The position numbers were made by a program, and so were the translations under genes. 64,000 bases of DNA from Falsiroseomonas selenitidurans (GTDB taxonomy: Bacteria > Pseudomonadota > Alphaproteobacteria > Acetobacterales > Acetobacteraceae), in assembly GCF_012103215.1 (NCBI RefSeq), contig NZ_JAAVNE010000017.1, positions 1 to 64,000 on the forward strand, in the 5' to 3' direction. Below, piece by piece: positions 19,901 through 28,860 of this stretch; within the stretch, counting starts at the first letter, position 1; every line of letters begins with the position of its first letter. The notes beneath the pieces are model-generated. The model saw only the letters and a list, made by a program, of their open reading frames with translations. It had not been told where the DNA came from and did no database searches.

Positions 19901-20639
19901 CGAGCACTTCGACGGCGCGCCGAACCTGTTCGCCGAGCGCCTCGGTCACGTCGTCCTGGTGCTTCAGAGACCGCTCATAGAGCCCCGGCAGCTTGCCCTC
20001 GTCGGGTCCGAAAAATCGACGGACACCCAGAAGGCTGACGAAGGCGCGCAGCGTTTCCGGTTCCTGGCCCCAGAGGCGCGCATACCAGCTCGCGAAGCCT
20101 GCCACGGCGCCAACGGGCGCGTGGACGAGCATCCAGCGCTCGCCATTGGTGACGATGCCAGTGGGGCACCCCGTCGCCCGGAGGAGTGCGACCATCCGGT
20201 CGGCCGGAGTGATCGCGAGGCCATCGAAGCGGCGCGTCGCATCGAGATCGGTGTCGGGGTCGTAGACGTGGATGAAGAGGAGCGGTTCGTCGGCGTTCGT
20301 CGGATTCACGATGGCCAGATCGGGCGCGACCGTGACTCCGTGCTCGGGCATCGAGACGGCCAGGCGCTCGGGCAGTGCCGCGCCCTTGCGCAACACCGTC
20401 TCATCCGCCTCCAGTGCGGTGAGCAGGACATCGTCGATCCACGCCGCGTGGAGCGCAGGAAGGTCGAGGTCGTCCATGTCCACGGCATCGCGCCATTCCT
20501 CATACGTTCGACGCAGCCGCTGAGGCCGTCCGGACGGCAGAGCTTCAAGGCCTTGGGGGAAGACGTCCCTCAGCACGGGCACCGCCAGGAACGGCCCCGA
20601 GACCTCAATGAGGTTCAGCCATTCGTGCTGCGCGGTCAT
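16947..20639 (-). CDS. drmMI: DISARM class 1 adenine-specific DNA methyltransferase DrmMI
   Basis: A 1230-residue gamma-class N6-adenine methyltransferase. The SAM motif DPAMGSGAFLVQACRW is near residue 590 and the catalytic motif NPPYVN near 850. Methylation by DrmMI marks host DNA as self. The start MTAQHEWLN at 20639 overlaps the preceding stop by 4 bp (ATGA); a longer frame to 20783 would overlap the upstream gene by about 150 bp. Base composition changes sharply inside the gene: the 3' part (about 16,950-18,480, catalytic end plus target-recognition region) is much more AT-rich than the 5' part, suggesting replacement of the specificity region by recombination. The C-terminus SGGYLRFGPPQISAFPIP resembles a type IIG or type I target-recognition end. 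Confidence 0.88.
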   Translation of the reverse strand: MTAQHEWLNLIEVSGPFLAVPVLRDVFPQGLEALPSGRPQRLRRTYEEWRDAVDMDDLDLPALHAAWIDDVLLTALEADETVLRKGAALPERLAVSMPEHGVTVAPDLAIVNPTNADEPLLFIHVYDPDTDLDATRRFDGLAITPADRMVALLRATGCPTGIVTNGERWMLVHAPVGAVAGFASWYARLWGQEPETLRAFVSLLGVRRFFGPDEGKLPGLYERSLKHQDDVTEALGEQVRRAVEVLVQALDRADQDRNRELLRDVDPRELYEAGLTVMMRLVFLLSAEERALLLLGDPRYDSFYAISSLRMQLRADSEEILERRRSAWSRLLALFRGVYGGIDHPTLRLPALGGSLFDPDRYPFLEGRKKGTSWRSDPAEPLPIDDRTVLLLLEAIQTFEGRTLSYRALDVEQIGHVYEGLLERTVKRVDDVTLELDSGAKAESPRVTFGEIESARLVSPARVAELLKERSERSGSAIRNALDRAADDRLAARLLTVCRGDIDLRDRVLPYASLLRTDPWGYPLVHHKGALVVVLGADRRESGTHYTPKSLTEKIVEETLTPVAYRGPAEGKAPKDWELKSAEKLLDLKVCDPAMGSGAFLVQACRWLSDRLVEAWSVTEAGGKRIDSEGRIVEGAIADGSDPLSQDAEERAIVARRLVAERCLYGVDKNPLAVELAKLSLWLTTMSKGRPFGFLDHNLRSGDSLLGIHDIRQLTELNMTPKGSKQLRLFGRRIQAAVEKAIELRMRLRSIPIRDIGDVDAMSALDSESKGALQAPFEIADRLLRISIDFSKKARELRTELQVLASDADEAFSNSDKITEKRTEQFFHWQLEYPEVFVEGRKGFDAIIGNPPYVNAVVQSDVDGTGNLKKFLTVHFESAKGSYDLYILFFEQAIRICSKEGIVGFIVPNKILSAEYAETLRGIFVRDAEIQSISDYSSVKVFSASVYPIILVLRLSKTAADSSIEVMQKCPRRPVTQSAFVNAPSYLWAFILTDFAEIVEAALGETTPLGTLATVSGAATVSEAYEMIPAIKELDAEEIPAGYCKFVVSGNIRPFRTTWDGSPVQYLKSRYTKPIANLSKIPDGRRAQAIKQKIIISGMAKRPVAAHDAMGEYLSGKSTVIIYDPTESINLSTITAILNSKIGALIYFGLYSGLALSGGYLRFGPPQISAFPIPKEFDLEAFTTDSVEDIEGAICRAYSVDTASVRSAFARNFGEINEQDDGKTEIEDEG

Positions 20640-21349
20640 GGAGTCGGCACCGGGTTGGAAGAGCCTACGGACGGTCGATCGGGCCTCCTCAAGGGGGCAT
20701 ACTTCCCGCTCTCGACCCAATTTCGCCAGGCATGGGGAGCGTTTCCTGACATCCGGTTTCCTGCGCAGATGTCCGCAATCCAATCTCGGCTCACCAGGTC
20801 GATATTGAGGATACTAAAGATGGCCCGGTAGTTCTGAAATCTCGTTCCGTCTTTCGTCTTCCACACAGCAACGAGATCATCCATTTCCGAGAAGCCTGGG
20901 TGCCCAGGCACGCAGATTCCGTGGAACTTAGCTGACCTTCTGCTCGCTGCGGTAGCGATGCGAGAGAACAAGAAAAAGGGCGGTATGTTATGAATTCGAT
21001 TTTCTGGTGCGTGCAGGTCGGCATAGACTTCTTTGAACAAGAGATTTCCTCCGGGTCCCGTCTCGTGGAGCTCGCGACCGGGTATCTTGTTATCTCCGAA
21101 GTAGGCTAGCTTTCCCGTCTCGGAATCAAGCTCATCTGGCCAATCACGGTCCATTAACGTCGTGTAGAGCACCACGAACTTGCGCGCACCAGCGCGCCCC
21201 GACATTCGGATGCCGCCCTGATTTCCTACTCCTGGAAGGACCTTCGAGATCGGTTCTCCGGCGAGAGCCCCGCCCAATCCACCCTCGTAGACCTTCCCGA
21301 CCACAAGGTCCGTCTGCGAAAGCTGCTCGAAACTCGCTGTCTCCATCAT
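20636..21349 (-). CDS. AspBHI N-terminal-like (SRA-like modified-cytosine reader) protein in the DISARM operon
   Basis: A 237-residue protein with the segment LAYFGDNKIPGRELHETGPG followed by GNLLFKEVYADLH. This resembles the N-terminal DNA-recognition domain of the modification-dependent endonuclease AspBHI, whose SRA-like fold reads 5-methylcytosine. No PD-(D/E)XK nuclease motif is evident after it, so it looks like a reader without its own cutter. Both ends are coupled: its ATG overlaps the drmD stop and its stop overlaps the drmMI ATG. The family assignment is from memory of the motif and is moderate; a role in the complex is inference from position. Confidence 0.6.
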   Translation of the reverse strand: MMETASFEQLSQTDLVVGKVYEGGLGGALAGEPISKVLPGVGNQGGIRMSGRAGARKFVVLYTTLMDRDWPDELDSETGKLAYFGDNKIPGRELHETGPGGNLLFKEVYADLHAPENRIHNIPPFFLFSRIATAASRRSAKFHGICVPGHPGFSEMDDLVAVWKTKDGTRFQNYRAIFSILNIDLVSRDWIADICAGNRMSGNAPHAWRNWVESGKYAPLRRPDRPSVGSSNPVPTP

Positions 21350-24300
21350 CGTCTTGCTCCCATCGACGTGGGCACCAGCAAGACTACGGCAACAGGGAAG
21401 GTGTGCTCCCTGGCATTGGAGTGCCGTTCCTCGATCGCGCGCAGTTCCTGCTCGCGCTCCGTCGGGATCCGGGCCAAGCGTGCTTCGAGGGCCGCTCGGT
21501 CGCGCTTGAGCTGAGTGCGTTCGTCCTCAGAGAAAAGAGTGAGCTGAACGGGTTCCTGTTCTGCGGTGATCTCGGCCTTCAGTGCTCGTTCGAGATCGTC
21601 CAGTACCTGGCGAATGTCCTCGGCCTCCTTGCGCTTACGGGTCTCGATCGTGTTCGCGAGGAAACGTAGCCGATCCTTGGAGCGTGCCTCGACGGCTGCC
21701 AGAACGGAATCACGCTGTTTGTCGAAGCGCGCTCTTAAGGCGTCGAAAGTCGCATCCGACAGGGCCGCGGGCTGCGACTCCTCCAGCCAGCGGCGGACCT
21801 CCGTGACCCGTTCCTCCCGCCGGAATCCGGCATCGCGCAGATAGCCGCCCGCCTCCGTGAGCTCCTCGTGCAGACGGTGATGGTTCCCACCGGTCACGAC
21901 GAGCCGCGACATCACCACCACCACCGGCCACTCGATCCGTCCATCCGGGAGCGAGCGTACGGTCACCCGGTGAAGCTTCTTCACGTCGTCACGGGCCCAG
22001 ATCTCCGCGCGCAGGAGCCGGAGACTCATCTGGACCAGCCGGTGGTTCAGGTGGACGAGGACGACGTCATCACGGCCCTTGGCGACCTCGTGGTCAAAAG
22101 TAATCGGGCGGACCTTCTGCGTGTAGGGGTGTTCGAGACCCTCGAGGCATCGGGACCAGGAACCGGAGAGCGGCGGCATTCGGAAGACCGCGCCAACTGG
22201 TGCACCGGCAAGAGAAACGGGCTCCAAGTCGGGTTTGTCCGCTAGACGCAACGCCGTCCGTACGGCCCGCTCAATATGGTCGGGTACGAGGCTCTGTTCG
22301 CGCCGGGTCTCGTTCAGCCGCTCATGGAGCTTGGCCACACGTTCGCGTAGGTCGCGCTCCGCCTTCACGAAGCGGCGAGATTTCTCCATCCGGGCTTCGG
22401 CTTGTCTAGTGTCGAGATCGCGACGGCGACCCTCGAGCAGGTCGGGCATTTGAGGCGCGATGACGGGGTTCACGCTCCCCATGTCGGCGCGCATCGCATC
22501 CAATTTGCGAAGCGCACGAAGGATATCGTCACCGAGGCCTCGTTCAGCATCCACCGGATGCCAGATGACGACCTCGCTCGCGCGTTGACCATGACGGTCG
22601 ATACGCCCGTTCCGCTGCTCCATCACGTTCGGGTTGTACGGAATTTCGAGGTGGATCATCAGATGGCAGTGGTTCTGGAGATCAATGCCCTCGGAGGCGG
22701 CATCGGTCGCCAGCAGTATCCTCACCGGGGATTCCGAGGGGTTGGCCTGGAACGCGGCTTTCACGCCCTCGCGCTCTTTCGGGTCCATTCCACCATAGAT
22801 GAGCGCCAACCGTTCGCCCCCGAAGCCGTGGGATACGAGGATCTCCTGCATCCATTGCTGAGTGGCGCGATACTCCGTGAACAGGATCACACGCTCATTC
22901 GTCCACCTGGCACCGTCCTTCAGGTGGCTGGCCAGCCAACCCAGCACGGCAGTGGCCTTGGCATCGGTCCGACGAGCCGCCTGTTGGGCCCAGGACCGCA
23001 ATCGGTCAAGCATCCAGCGTTCTTCGTCGGTCGGTCGCCGGACATGCTTACCAGCTTCCTCAATCGCTTCAGCCTCGGCGGCGTCCCGCTGGGCATCGTC
23101 TGCGTAGTCTTCATCGGTCTTCGCGATAGCCCGCCGAAGGATGCGGTCATCGAATTTCTTCCGGCTGCGATCGCTAGCGGCGCGACCATCGATCGTCGCG
23201 ATATGCCGCTCCAGTGTCGCTGCGAACGCTGCAGGTGACGATGATAGGCGCTTGCGCAGCAACTGGTGCACGAAGTGATCGACGGCGGGCCCTCCATCAG
23301 CACCGCCTTCGCGGCTCTTGATATATGCCTCCAGCTGCCGCCGGGCATCCCTCTCGTCTTCGCTATACTCCAGCGGCAGCGCCTCAAGTCGCCGCTCGGG
23401 GTAAATGCGCTTGCCGTTTACATCGACCAGATCGCTCTTCAGCCGACGGACCATCACTCGGGCGAGCTGGGGGTCACTCGGGAGGACGTTTCTCGCAAAA
23501 CGCTGATCATCGAGGAGTTCGAGGAGCGCGGTGAAGGATTCGGTGTAGCCATCGTGCGGCGTGGCGGTGAGAAACAACTTGTGCTGGAAGTGTGGCGCGG
23601 CCAGACGAACCAGCCGCGTCCTGAGGCTTTCGACGGCATAGCGACCGACGGTCGGGGCAACGTTGTGAGCCTCGTCGATGATCAGCAGGTCGAACTTCCT
23701 GGGGTGGCTGACGTGCGGGGGTAGTGTGTCCCGCAGAAGGCGCAGGCCTTCACCCTGTTTGGCCCAGTCCATCGACGTTATGAGACGGGGAAAAGACGTC
23801 CACGGATTGGCTTGGAGGCCTCGCTCACGGCGCAGACGCTTGACGTATTCCGTATCGACGATCCGGAACTCGAGCCCGAACTTCTCTTGCATCTCAACGC
23901 GCCACTTCTCCTGCAAAGAGGCGGGGCAAAGCACGAGAACGGTGCGGGCACGGTGCCGAAGCAGCATCTCTTGAACGACAAGTCCGGCCTCAATGGTTTT
24001 CCCGAGGCCGACGTCGTCGGCGATCAGCAGACTGGTGCGCGCCATGTCGATCGCGCGCACGAGCGGATCCAACTGGTAGTCCTCAATGCTGACGCCGCTG
24101 CGGAATGGTGCCTGAAGATAGCCGCGATCCGCGTTCGTCGCAGCGCCCCAAACCACCGCATCAAGGAAGGCTTGAAGTGTCGAGGGGTCGTCTAGTCCGG
24201 TCATGCGCGGCAGTCCGGCTCGCTCGATTACATGGGCCCCGGGCTCGAGCTCCCAGAGAACTTCGATCTCTTCGCCCAGCGCGTCCTCGTCAATTGAAGC

Positions 24301-24453
24301 CAGACGGACCAGATGCCGCTTAGGGAGTCCGGGCGCAACCGAACCGCCTTCGACTTCGGAGACAATCCACTGGCGGCGGCGAGCCTCGACCAACTGGCCC
24401 GGCTCTGGGGCAGTGGCGTGAGCGACATTGGCCACCATTTCATTCGCAGTCAT
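21346..24453 (-). CDS. drmD: DISARM class 1 SNF2-family helicase DrmD
   Basis: A 1035-residue SNF2/RapA-like ATPase. Walker A is DDVGLGKTIEAGL near residue 148, the DEAH box LIIDEAHN near 258, motif V-like ILLATDAASEGIDLQ near 580 and motif VI RNGRIDRHGQ near 615. A coiled, charged region follows, then a C-terminal glutamate/arginine-rich helix. DrmD is the helicase that defines class 1 DISARM. The start MTANEM at 24453 overlaps the vsr stop (ATGA); MSMTANEM at 24459 is equally possible. The longer frame to 24684 overlaps vsr heavily and is rejected. Confidence 0.85.
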   Translation of the reverse strand: MTANEMVANVAHATAPEPGQLVEARRRQWIVSEVEGGSVAPGLPKRHLVRLASIDEDALGEEIEVLWELEPGAHVIERAGLPRMTGLDDPSTLQAFLDAVVWGAATNADRGYLQAPFRSGVSIEDYQLDPLVRAIDMARTSLLIADDVGLGKTIEAGLVVQEMLLRHRARTVLVLCPASLQEKWRVEMQEKFGLEFRIVDTEYVKRLRRERGLQANPWTSFPRLITSMDWAKQGEGLRLLRDTLPPHVSHPRKFDLLIIDEAHNVAPTVGRYAVESLRTRLVRLAAPHFQHKLFLTATPHDGYTESFTALLELLDDQRFARNVLPSDPQLARVMVRRLKSDLVDVNGKRIYPERRLEALPLEYSEDERDARRQLEAYIKSREGGADGGPAVDHFVHQLLRKRLSSSPAAFAATLERHIATIDGRAASDRSRKKFDDRILRRAIAKTDEDYADDAQRDAAEAEAIEEAGKHVRRPTDEERWMLDRLRSWAQQAARRTDAKATAVLGWLASHLKDGARWTNERVILFTEYRATQQWMQEILVSHGFGGERLALIYGGMDPKEREGVKAAFQANPSESPVRILLATDAASEGIDLQNHCHLMIHLEIPYNPNVMEQRNGRIDRHGQRASEVVIWHPVDAERGLGDDILRALRKLDAMRADMGSVNPVIAPQMPDLLEGRRRDLDTRQAEARMEKSRRFVKAERDLRERVAKLHERLNETRREQSLVPDHIERAVRTALRLADKPDLEPVSLAGAPVGAVFRMPPLSGSWSRCLEGLEHPYTQKVRPITFDHEVAKGRDDVVLVHLNHRLVQMSLRLLRAEIWARDDVKKLHRVTVRSLPDGRIEWPVVVVMSRLVVTGGNHHRLHEELTEAGGYLRDAGFRREERVTEVRRWLEESQPAALSDATFDALRARFDKQRDSVLAAVEARSKDRLRFLANTIETRKRKEAEDIRQVLDDLERALKAEITAEQEPVQLTLFSEDERTQLKRDRAALEARLARIPTEREQELRAIEERHSNAREHTFPVAVVLLVPTSMGARR

Positions 24454-24890
24454 CGACATAGGTTGGCCCCATTCTTCTTGCGCGCGTCGACGAGTTCGGC
24501 GATGCGGATAGCGGCTTCGGTGGCGTCTTCGTGTTCCCAGACCCGGACCGTCTTCCAACCAAGGGCGTTCAGCCGCTGATCGGTATCGGCATCCCTGGAT
24601 CGATTGGTTTGGATTTTTTCCCGCCAGAAGTCGGCATTGCTCTTCGGCCAAGAAGCATGCTGGGGGCAACCGTGCCAAAAACAACCGTCAACGAAGACGG
24701 CTATTTTTGCCCTGGGAAAGACAATATCGACGACGCGTCTGGGCTTCGTCAGAAGCGGAACGTGGAGACGGTAGCGCAAGCCCTTGGCATGCAGAACTCT
24801 GCGGAGGTCGGTTTCCGCTCGCGTGCCCTTCTGTCGAACGCTCGCCATTCGACGACTGGCGTCATGTGACGAGGGACTTACGCGCGCCAT
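24450..24890 (-). CDS. vsr: Very-short-patch mismatch repair endonuclease (Vsr-like)
   Basis: A 146-residue Vsr-family protein with the conserved KGTRAETDLRRVLHAKGLRYRLHVP N-terminal block, VDIVFPRAKIAVFVDGCFWHGCP carrying the catalytic Asp and zinc-binding Cys/His, and FWREKIQTNRSRD. Vsr nicks T:G mismatches produced when 5-methylcytosine deaminates. It overlaps the end of the C5-methyltransferase gene by 29 bp and the drmD start by 4 bp. The pairing of dcm and vsr is standard; their coupling to DISARM is not. Confidence 0.92.
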   Translation of the reverse strand: MARVSPSSHDASRRMASVRQKGTRAETDLRRVLHAKGLRYRLHVPLLTKPRRVVDIVFPRAKIAVFVDGCFWHGCPQHASWPKSNADFWREKIQTNRSRDADTDQRLNALGWKTVRVWEHEDATEAAIRIAELVDARKKNGANLCR

Positions 24891-25959
24891 CCGCGTCGGC
24901 TCCCTTCCTATTTCTTTTCATCTTCTCGGCTTCAATCCCGAGATGGGCTGCGATGCTCTGGCCGATCACCTCGCCGAGCGTCACCGGCACCGCGTTCCCG
25001 ATCATTCGGCCCAACGCCTTGAAATGAACGGAGGCTCCGTCCGGGATGAAAGAATAGGACTTAGGGAAGCCTTGGAGAATTGCCCCTTCTCGCAGGGAAA
25101 TGGCGCGATCCTGTTCGGGATGTCCGAACCGACCGTTCCCGAAGCCGTAATACTGGGTCGTCAAGGTCGGCGCGGGTTCGTCCCAGACCATCCGTCCATA
25201 CACACCCGGATACGTATGGCCCGTCTCACGCCGATGGCAGTCCGCAACGAGCTGCTTTGGCCAGTCACGCCAGGTACCGCCCGGTCGAGATGCACGAATT
25301 CTTTCAAGGTTCAGGTCGGAGAGTTTGGACGCGGCATGCAGCGGATCCTTCGGATGGGCCCCGCCCTGAGCGATCGGCGCGAGCTTGGCAATGGCCGCGC
25401 GAACGGTCGTTGGGCGACCATGCGTCGGAGCGACCAGTTCTATGGGGCCGAGGCGGGAGGCGAGCAGCACCATTCGTCGCCGATTTTGCGGCAGCCCGTA
25501 CAGTGAGCAATCCACCACGCCGCGGTGAATGTGGTATCCCATTTCCTGCAGCGTCTCGATGAAGTCGTCGAATACCGCGTGCTTGGCCACCGACGGAACA
25601 TTCTCCATCGTGACCAGATCAGGACGCGTCGATTTGATCAGGCGGCCGAACTGATAGAGCAAGCCCCAACGGGGGCTTCCGACGACGTCATAACGCTGGG
25701 CGTAGGTCGAGAACGGCTGACATGGGGCGCAACCAGCGAGCACCCGGATTTCAGCTTTACCGAACAACTCGTTGAGGCGTTTGGGAGCTAGGCGCCCCAC
25801 GTCTTCGTTGATGAAGCGCGCTGCGTTGTTGGCTTCAAAGGGGTGGCGGCAGGCTTCATCGACGTCAATACCCGCGACGACCGTGACGCCCTCCGAGAGC
25901 AGGCCATGCGTGAGCCCTCCCGCCCCGCAAAAAAGATCTACACATGCTATACTAGCCAT
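24862..25959 (-). CDS. DNA (cytosine-5-)-methyltransferase
   Basis: A 365-residue C5-MTase with motif I DLFCGAGG (8-15), motif IV GCAPCQPFS with catalytic Cys80, motif VI ENVPS, motif VIII GLPQNRRRM, motif IX SLREGAILQGFP and motif X IGNAVPV. It methylates cytosine C5 in a sequence set by the region between VIII and IX. It heads the leftward defence operon and may supply a second self-mark or the mark that the AspBHI-like protein reads. It could also play the part of DrmMII, the C5-methylase of class 2 DISARM, though drmE is absent. Confidence 0.92.
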   Translation of the reverse strand: MASIACVDLFCGAGGLTHGLLSEGVTVVAGIDVDEACRHPFEANNAARFINEDVGRLAPKRLNELFGKAEIRVLAGCAPCQPFSTYAQRYDVVGSPRWGLLYQFGRLIKSTRPDLVTMENVPSVAKHAVFDDFIETLQEMGYHIHRGVVDCSLYGLPQNRRRMVLLASRLGPIELVAPTHGRPTTVRAAIAKLAPIAQGGAHPKDPLHAASKLSDLNLERIRASRPGGTWRDWPKQLVADCHRRETGHTYPGVYGRMVWDEPAPTLTTQYYGFGNGRFGHPEQDRAISLREGAILQGFPKSYSFIPDGASVHFKALGRMIGNAVPVTLGEVIGQSIAAHLGIEAEKMKRNRKGADADGARKSLVT

Positions 25960-25995
25960 TTTTTCTGCATACTCTAGGGTCGCACACAGAACAAA

Positions 25996-26196
25996 TCACG
26001 GCCTTGCACGCGGCGCGGTTTTACTGATTTCGATCGAGAAGTCTGGTCCTTTTATTCTTTCAGACTCCTCGACTGCCATAATCACGGCCACAGGCCGATC
26101 GTACTTCGTGATGGCAACTGGCGCCGCGCGCGCCAAATCTATGAGCTCACCAAGCTTGTTCTTTGCATCGGCGGACGTGAATGTGCGCATGGGCAA
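25996..26196 (-). CDS. Phd/YefM-family antitoxin
   Basis: A 66-residue protein beginning MPMRTFTSADAKNKLGELIDLARAAPVAITKYDRPVAVIM, the standard Phd/YefM DNA-binding N-terminus. Such proteins repress their own operon and neutralise a partner toxin. No toxin gene adjoins it; the next gene on the strand is the C5-methyltransferase 36 bp downstream. It may be an orphan antitoxin or a regulator of the defence operon, in which it would be the first gene. Confidence 0.8.
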   Translation of the reverse strand: MPMRTFTSADAKNKLGELIDLARAAPVAITKYDRPVAVIMAVEESERIKGPDFSIEISKTAPRARP

Positions 26197-26298
26197 TCCG
26201 ATTCGGCTGCCCTAAGGTTTGGCTAAATTGGACAGAGTTGCAATGCCGAAGACCCTGCTCTTCAGCGCGTGGCGCCACTTCTCCGAATTTCGACGTGC

Positions 26299-26684
26299 TT
26301 ACCGATCGATCGCGTGTCGTTGCTGACTCTGCCATTCCACCGGGAACGGCTCCATCAGTGCCGGTAGGGTCATCCGGCCCGGCTGCCGCCCGTCCAGGAT
26401 CGCCTCGACGATGTCGGGGGACAGCAGCGTCAGCCGCAGCAAACGCGAGACGTAGGATGAGTTGATCTTCTCGGCAGCCGCCAGCTCGTCGATCGTGCTG
26501 TAGCGGCCCGTCTCCATCATCCGCCGCCATCGGAACGCTCGGGCCAGCGCCTTCACCAGCGTGGTGTCGGCAGCCGAAGCGCCGCGGTTCGTGGTGCCGA
26601 CCGGCGCGATCATCAGCTTCCGCCCGCCCCGCTGCTTCCGGACCGCCAGCGGCACCCGCACGGTCAGCATCTGCGCCGCGCCGG

Positions 26685-26688
<4 letters not shown>
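26299..26688 (-). CDS. HTH-like protein of the serine-recombinase cassette
   Basis: A 129-residue protein starting MTGAAQMLTVRVPL, coupled to the recombinase stop by ATGA. The segment STIDELAAAEKINSSYVSRLLRLTLLSPDIVEAIL is a ParB/KorB-like helix-turn-helix. It is the last gene of the four-gene cassette and probably regulates or assists recombination. The longer frame to 26853 overlaps the recombinase and is a shadow. Confidence 0.7.
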
Positions 26689-28033
<1,345 letters not shown>

Positions 28034-28037
<4 letters not shown>

Positions 28038-28540
28038 GCGGTGCCCCTCCGGTTCTTCAGGCCAAAGAACAGCCAGCCATTCCAGCGCGTGCCGGTGATG
28101 GCGCGGGCGATGGAGGACAGCGACTGGTAGGGGCGGCCCTGATACTCGTACCCGTCGTGCAGCACGGTCACGCTGTGCTCGACGCCCTGGTACTCGCGGA
28201 TGAGGCGCGTGCCGGTGATCGGCTTATCGTCGCCGCGGATGCGCCGCAGGACCGGGTTGCCGCCGTCCAGCTGCTCGCCCAGAGCCTCGAGGCGCTGGAT
28301 GGTCTCGGGCTTCAGGCCGCCATAGGCCAGCTCCTGGATCCGGTATGCCAGGCGGCTCTCCAGGAAGCGCCGGTTGTAGGGCGGCGGCTCGGCCGCGAAG
28401 AGCTCACGCCATTGCTGCTTCAAGTCGGGCGTAGCGGTAGTCTTCAACGCTGCCAGCCGGCCGAGCACGTCGGCTGGCGGGATGGCGGGGATGGTCGGCG
28501 CCGGCGGGGCGCCGGGTTTGGATTTGGTGGCGCGTGTCAT
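28034..28540 (-). CDS. DUF2924 protein
   Basis: A 168-residue basic protein with YNRRFLESRLAYRIQELAYGGL, GTRLIREYQGVEHSVTVLHDGYEYQGRPYQSLSSIARAITGTRWNGWLFFGL, the hallmarks of DUF2924. This family is typically encoded immediately upstream of large serine recombinases in alphaproteobacterial elements. The RAIITGTRWNG-type segment resembles DNA-binding RAMA-like domains. Role is probably accessory to recombination; not proven. Confidence 0.85.
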
Positions 28541-28758
28541 GCGGGTCTCCGGTTGGTCCGGTTCGCATCCAGGCGCTGGGGGCCCGGGAAGCGTAGGCCA
28601 CGCTCTCCCCGGTCAGCAGCCTCGCGCGCAGCTTCCTCGGCAGCGCGGCTGCGCAGCCGCAGCAGGCCGGCGGCCAGGATACTGCAGACCTCGCGGAGGT
28701 GCGGCGGGAGGTGGGGTTTGGCCGCAGGACGGAGGGGTTCAATTGCCACCCCCACCAT
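28537..28758 (-). CDS. Small leader protein of the recombinase cassette
   Basis: A 73-residue ORF with LPPHLREVCSILAAGLLRLRSRAAEEAAREA. It precedes the DUF2924 gene with an ATGA overlap. The coupling chain and the plausible helical core argue that it is translated. Likely a regulatory or structural partner in the cassette. Confidence 0.6.
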   Translation of the reverse strand: MVGVAIEPLRPAAKPHLPPHLREVCSILAAGLLRLRSRAAEEAAREAADRGERGLRFPGPQRLDANRTNRRPA

Positions 28759-28860
28759 TTACCCAGGCACGCTGGAATCCGTCTCACGGAGTGCAGATTC
28801 GATTCGACAGACGCACGCGAGGGTTGATAGAACGAAAAATGAACATCATCGGGCGAGAGC

